Below the pieces are notes generated by a model that worked only from the letters and a program-made list of their open reading frames with translations, ran no database searches and was not told where the DNA came from. This document shows positions 33,570-36,899 of a DNA stretch of 36,899 bases, piece after piece. The translations under genes and the position numbers were made by a program. This stretch comes from Treponema sp. (GTDB lineage Bacteria; Spirochaetota; Spirochaetia; Treponematales; Breznakiellaceae), in assembly GCA_031257195.1 (NCBI GenBank), contig JAIRPD010000072.1, positions 1 to 36,899 of the forward strand. The letters are read 5' to 3'. The first letter of the stretch is position 1, and every line of letters starts with the position of its first letter.

Positions 33570-34018
33570 AGGAATTTAAAGGACGGGTGATAGTGCCCAT
33601 ACACGGCGCGGACTCGCTGGAGGCCGAGGCGCTGGTGTCGCGGAACGGATTCAACACGCTGGCGAGTTTCCAGAAAGCACTGATGTTCGGGGACAAAACC
33701 GCCGCGTGTTCAGACCAGAACAACCCGGATATTTACGGCAAGCCCATGGCGGGAAAGGCGCTGTGCCTGCCCGCGACTATCGGCTCCACCACCGGCGGCA
33801 TGGTGCTGTTCTGCGCGGCGGCCATAAAGCGCCAGCCCGCGTGCCTGTTATTCTCCAGACCGATAGATTCCCTTGCCGCCGCGGGGGCGATTCTCGCCGG
33901 GGTCTGGACGGAAAACCCCATGCCCGCCATTGACAGCCTGGGGGACGACTTCCTTGCGGCGGTACAATCCGGCGCGAAAGTGAAAGTCTCCGGCAACGGA
34001 ACCGTGACGGTAGAGTAG
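33566..34018 (+). CDS. Aconitase X small (swivel) subunit
   Basis: A 150-residue protein of the AcnX swivel-domain family (formerly DUF126). The typical block MAGKALCLPATIGSTTGGMVLFCAA carries the substrate-binding Ser/Thr-Gly segment, followed by LLFSRPIDSLAAAGAILAGVW. It pairs with the large subunit to complete the active site. ATG 33566 overlaps the large-subunit stop (ATGA) and has GGAGGA five bases upstream. It is the last gene of the three-gene cassette. A strong hairpin (34054-34086) follows 35 bases after the stop but lacks a T-run. Confidence 0.88.
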   Translation: MKEFKGRVIVPIHGADSLEAEALVSRNGFNTLASFQKALMFGDKTAACSDQNNPDIYGKPMAGKALCLPATIGSTTGGMVLFCAAAIKRQPACLLFSRPIDSLAAAGAILAGVWTENPMPAIDSLGDDFLAAVQSGAKVKVSGNGTVTVE

Positions 34019-34053
34019 CCAGCGCCACACTTCGCGTTGATCAAAATAGCGCC

Positions 34054-34086
34054 GTTCGATACCAGTATGGCGGCTGGTTATCGAAC
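34054..34086. repeat. 12-bp hairpin/inverted repeat at the end of the AcnX operon
   Basis: The arms 34054-34065 (GTTCGATACCAG) and 34074-34086 pair fully apart from one bulged T, around an 8-base loop. No T-run follows. It could end the AcnX transcript, be an operator, or be the end of a lost mobile element, since the base composition changes beyond it. The rest of 34019-34241 shows no recognised gene. Confidence 0.5.
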
Positions 34087-34185
34087 TCATGGTCATCTCC
34101 ATGCAATTCTCCCCTATTTGTCTCGCGGTGTAGTAATATGACGAGATCATCATAAGGCAGCCCTGGAGTATGGGATTTTATTATT

Positions 34186-34215
34186 GAAGAAAAACCGGCG
34201 GGAACAAACGACCGG
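34186..34215 (-). terminator. Weak terminator of the AAA+ gene
   Basis: Reading leftward, CCGGT (ending at 34211-34215) and its partner CCGG (34195-34198) enclose a 12-base loop and are followed by TTTTTC. The stem is short, so confidence is low. It lies about 30 bases after the AAA+ stop codon. Confidence 0.3.
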
Positions 34216-34241
34216 CAGGCGGCGAATAATGTCCAGCCGCG

Positions 34242-36488
34242 TTACTTTTGGTTTGCCGCCGCGAATATGTCTTCCGGCAGTATTTCCAGCAGTTCCTCGT
34301 CTGTTATGTCGTTGTCAAGGGCCAGCCTGTTCGCCTGCTTTTTCAACGTTGTCTCAAACAGGTTCCGCGCCTCGCGGGCATTCGCAAAACGCTCTTTTTT
34401 ATTTGTCAGCATTTTGTCAAAATACTCACGCAGCGCCTTGTCCGCTTCGGCCGTCGTTGAGTAATTGTATTTCCCGCACAGGCTGGTAAAAATATCAAAC
34501 ATTTCTTTCGCGTCATAATCGTCAAAATGAATAAACGTGTTAAAGCGCGATTCCAGACCCGGATTGGATTTGACAAATTTTTCCATTAACTCCGGGTAAC
34601 CCGCCGCGATTACGATAAAATCATCGCGGTGGTCTTCCATTGCCTTTAACAACGTATCAACGGCTTCCTGTCCAAAATCGTTGCCGGCGTTATCGGGGGT
34701 AAGCGAATACGCCTCGTCAATAAAAAGAATACCGCCCAGGGCTTTGTTGATTACTTCGGTAGTTTTAACGGCGGTATGGCCGATATACTCCCCCACAAGA
34801 CCCGCGCGGTCCACTTCCACAAAATGGCCTTTTGACAAGACGCCCAAAGCGCGGTAAATTTTCGCCAGAATACGGGCCACCGTTGTTTTGCCCGTTCCCG
34901 GATTACCCGAAAAAACCATGTGCAGCGACAGGGGCGATTGCTTAAGCCCTTTTTTCCCGCGCTTTTTGTTGATTTTAACGGTATTTATAAGCATCGTTAC
35001 TTCATTTTTTACCCGCCGCAGGCCGGTAAGGGCGTTTAGTTCTTTTAAGAGCTTGTCTTCGTCTACAGGTTTTTCCTTGAATTGCCAGCCGGGTGCTTTA
35101 TCGTTCTTTAGTTCTTTAATCAGCGTCTCCAGCGCCTCGACAGGCGCGTCTCTGTCCGCGCCCGCGCCCAGCTCGTCAAGGAGTTCATCCGCCAGTTTTT
35201 TGGATTCCTGATCAAGAAGCTTTTCCCCTTTTACTTCTTCAAGGCGTTCATGGAGCAGCGCGATAACTTCATCCGCGTCCAGTTCTTCCAAAAGTTTATC
35301 CGCCGCCGCTTTAAGGCGTACATATACCGTTTCTTTAATTCCCTGAAAGTCCTCCTCCGTCAATGTTTTTAAATCGCTGCCGGTACGCTCGGTTTTTTTC
35401 GCAAGCCTGCCTGCCTGCCGCTTGATGGCTTTTTCAAAGAAATTCCGCACCGTCCGCGCGTTGGCGTAAGAGTCGTCTTTATGGGCGTATATCGTCTCAA
35501 AGATTTTTTCCGCCGTATCGACCGCCGCGGGCTCCAGGGTATAGTTATTCTTTTTACAGAGCGACAAAAATATTTTCAGCAGCTCGCCGGGTTTATAATC
35601 ATCAAAGTTGATAAACGTGTTAAACCGTGACCGCAGGCCGGGGTTTGATTTCAGAAATTTTTTCATTAAATCCGGGTAACCCGCCGCGATTACGATAAGA
35701 TCATCGCGGTGGTCTTCCATCGCCTTTAACAGCGTTTCCACCGCTTCACGCCCAAAATCCATGCCGGCTTCCTCCGGGGTAAGCGAATACGCCTCGTCAA
35801 TAAACAGCACGCCGCCCAGGGCTTTTTGAATAACGGCGGAAGTTTTAAGGGCCGTTTCCCCGATATACTGCCCCACCAGCCCCGCCCTGTCCGTTTCGAT
35901 TACATGGCCTTTTGACACGACGCCAAGCCCCCGGTAAATTTTGCCAAGTATCCGCGCCACCGTTGTTTTACCCGTTCCCGGATTGCCGGAAAAAACCAGA
36001 TGCAGCGATACGGGCGGCTGTTTAAGCCCTTTTTCCGCGCGTTCTTTATTGATGGTAACGGTGTTGATGAGCGCGGTTACTTCGTCCTTTACCCGCCGCA
36101 GGCCGGTTAAGCCATTTAGTTCTTTTAAGAGTTTTTCCATGTCTATTGGTCTCCTTTTTGGTTCCTGGTTTGCCGGTTTCGGGTCGGGAGTTTCGCGGTG
36201 TGTCTTGTAAACGATTGTGGGTGTGCCGTTGTATGGGGTAATCGTTGGAGCTTCAATGGATACATCAGATTTTGCGTTCTCGACTAACCCACTAATTATA
36301 AAAATCACGCCAATTACAATAAAAAAAATACCAAATAAGATAACGAACGCGCTCCACACAGGAAGAAAAAACAGCCATCCCAACAAACTGTTATCGCTTA
36401 TCAACCACCCCAACACCACACAAGCGATGCCAGCTAAAAGGCATAGGATACCGTGTACTATAAAAGAATTGTCATTATCTTTTGACAC
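34242..36488 (-). CDS. Membrane-anchored tandem CbbX/SpoVK-type AAA+ ATPase
   Basis: A 748-residue protein. Two or three hydrophobic segments (about residues 9-32 and 34-68) anchor it, followed by a linker. Two AAA+ modules of the CbxX/CfxQ (SpoVK/EccA) type come next. Module 1 has Walker A GNPGTGKT (168-175), Walker B LFIDEA (228-233) and arginine finger near LRSRF (285-289). Module 2 has Walker A at 528-535, the same Walker B and LESRF. The modules are a tandem duplication with an exact period of 360 residues, separated by a helical, acidic linker. Both look active. Relatives remodel protein complexes, for example in rubisco activation or type VII secretion, but neither partner system is seen here. 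GTG 36488 is assumed; the upstream ribosome binding site is weak. Codon usage is more AT-rich than in the rest of the window. Confidence 0.85.
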   Translation of the reverse strand: MSKDNDNSFIVHGILCLLAGIACVVLGWLISDNSLLGWLFFLPVWSAFVILFGIFFIVIGVIFIISGLVENAKSDVSIEAPTITPYNGTPTIVYKTHRETPDPKPANQEPKRRPIDMEKLLKELNGLTGLRRVKDEVTALINTVTINKERAEKGLKQPPVSLHLVFSGNPGTGKTTVARILGKIYRGLGVVSKGHVIETDRAGLVGQYIGETALKTSAVIQKALGGVLFIDEAYSLTPEEAGMDFGREAVETLLKAMEDHRDDLIVIAAGYPDLMKKFLKSNPGLRSRFNTFINFDDYKPGELLKIFLSLCKKNNYTLEPAAVDTAEKIFETIYAHKDDSYANARTVRNFFEKAIKRQAGRLAKKTERTGSDLKTLTEEDFQGIKETVYVRLKAAADKLLEELDADEVIALLHERLEEVKGEKLLDQESKKLADELLDELGAGADRDAPVEALETLIKELKNDKAPGWQFKEKPVDEDKLLKELNALTGLRRVKNEVTMLINTVKINKKRGKKGLKQSPLSLHMVFSGNPGTGKTTVARILAKIYRALGVLSKGHFVEVDRAGLVGEYIGHTAVKTTEVINKALGGILFIDEAYSLTPDNAGNDFGQEAVDTLLKAMEDHRDDFIVIAAGYPELMEKFVKSNPGLESRFNTFIHFDDYDAKEMFDIFTSLCGKYNYSTTAEADKALREYFDKMLTNKKERFANAREARNLFETTLKKQANRLALDNDITDEELLEILPEDIFAAANQK

Positions 36489-36541
36489 TTTCCGCGTTCT
36501 CCCGCAACGGCTTATGGAACTTTACTTTTGCCTTTGGCGGC

Positions 36542-36560
36542 TTCCGGCATAAAGCCGGAA
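36542..36560. repeat. Short hairpin between DUF1643 and AAA+ genes
   Basis: TTCCGGC (36542-36548) and GCCGGAA (36554-36560) form a 7-bp stem with a 5-base loop. It lies 30 bases downstream of the DUF1643 stop on the minus strand. No T-run follows, so it may be a regulatory hairpin rather than a terminator. Confidence 0.4.
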
Positions 36561-36589
36561 TCCGGTATAGCGCCGGTTTTCATACAACA

Positions 36590-36899
36590 TCACCTCAACA
36601 TGTTTTTTGTTTCATACATATCGTCCCAGCCGCGGGAAAAGCGCGTATGTTTCCCCGTATATTTGAGCGAAGGTTCCTCGCCCCAATGCCCCGGAAAACT
36701 GGCATACGCGGGCATTTTTGGTGTGCCGTCTTTATTGATACCCCAGCAGTACAGTTTGTCTTTTGGCAGGTAACGCATTACCCTGTCATGCCGTCCCCCA
36801 AGAAGCCCGTCACCGCCCCACGCGAGGACAACTTTTTTCGCCTGTCCCGCGCACGCCAGTATGTAAGCGTCGTTTTCCGCGCCCACCAGGTCTCCCCCC
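36590..36899 (-). CDS. DUF1643 family protein (C-terminal part, runs off the right edge)
   Basis: An open minus-strand frame of at least 102 residues enters from the right edge and stops at 36590. It has GDLVGAENDAYI, VVLAWGGDG, LYCWGINKDGTPKMPAY, which match the end of DUF1643 proteins (pattern VxLAWG...LYCLGxxxDGxPxHPLY). The usual His-Pro-Leu-Tyr is changed to Met-Pro-Ala-Tyr. About 35 further residues follow the family core. The function of the family is not established. The start lies outside the window. The AAA+ gene begins about 100 bases downstream on the same strand, so they could be cotranscribed. Confidence 0.75.
   Translation of the reverse strand, partial: GGDLVGAENDAYILACAGQAKKVVLAWGGDGLLGGRHDRVMRYLPKDKLYCWGINKDGTPKMPAYASFPGHWGEEPSLKYTGKHTRFSRGWDDMYETKNMLR

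Noticed and set aside
33848-34153. Possible transposase fragment on the minus strand
   Set aside because: The translation near 34019-34153 superficially resembles mobile-element debris, but no DDE or other transposase motif and no target duplication could be found.

Overview
The window looks like a stretch of a GC-rich spirochaete chromosome, most likely of the Treponema group. The best pointers are a UPF0164-family FadL-like outer-membrane protein (known mainly from treponemes), a SpoIIE phosphatase fused to a large extracellular sensor with a TPR partner, a DUF4912/GH57 gene pair and an HU-HIG-type DNA-binding protein. No rRNA, CRISPR array, intact insertion sequence or replication origin was seen. 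One tRNA gene is present.

Left part (1-8584). This is a sugar-uptake and degradation operon: a GH2 beta-galactosidase, an ABC-type solute-binding lipoprotein, two permeases and a GH63/GH37-type (alpha/alpha)6 glycosidase. Hairpins sit in the two largest gaps between its genes. Upstream is a regulatory region of about 550 bases with promoters on both strands and the remnant of an XRE-type repressor. Just after the operon is a 5' stub of an EamA-type transporter, cut off where the next gene ends.

Middle (8585-22422). A two-gene minus-strand operon encodes a TPR/coiled-coil protein and a 1519-residue sensor phosphatase. It is divergent from the UPF0164 outer-membrane protein. Next comes a tightly coupled minus-strand operon (RluA-type pseudouridine synthase, DUF4912, GH57 glucanotransferase). 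A secreted transglutaminase-like protein and a tRNA-Arg(GCG) gene follow.

Right-middle (22423-30017). This holds a YugP-type metallopeptidase, a class III PLP aminotransferase and, convergent to it, a phosphonopyruvate decarboxylase. After a strong bidirectional terminator come a BOF-domain (YgiW-like) secreted protein, a histidine kinase, an HU-family protein and an OmpR-type response regulator. The BOF/kinase intergenic region carries four TAAA(C/T) boxes at an exact 11-bp period, the layout expected for an OmpR-class regulator. The HU/regulator intergenic region carries four tandem CCGG-centred near-palindromes.

Right end (30018-36899). An operon of an old-yellow-enzyme/FadH-type flavoprotein plus the large and small subunits of an aconitase-X enzyme looks like a dehydratase-reductase catabolic cassette for an unknown hydroxy acid or amino acid. 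The flavoprotein lacks one of its four expected Fe-S cysteines. A visibly more AT-rich block follows, with a membrane-anchored protein carrying two CbbX/SpoVK-type AAA+ ATPase modules and the partial end of a DUF1643 gene. Functions are inferred from sequence motifs alone; no database search was possible.
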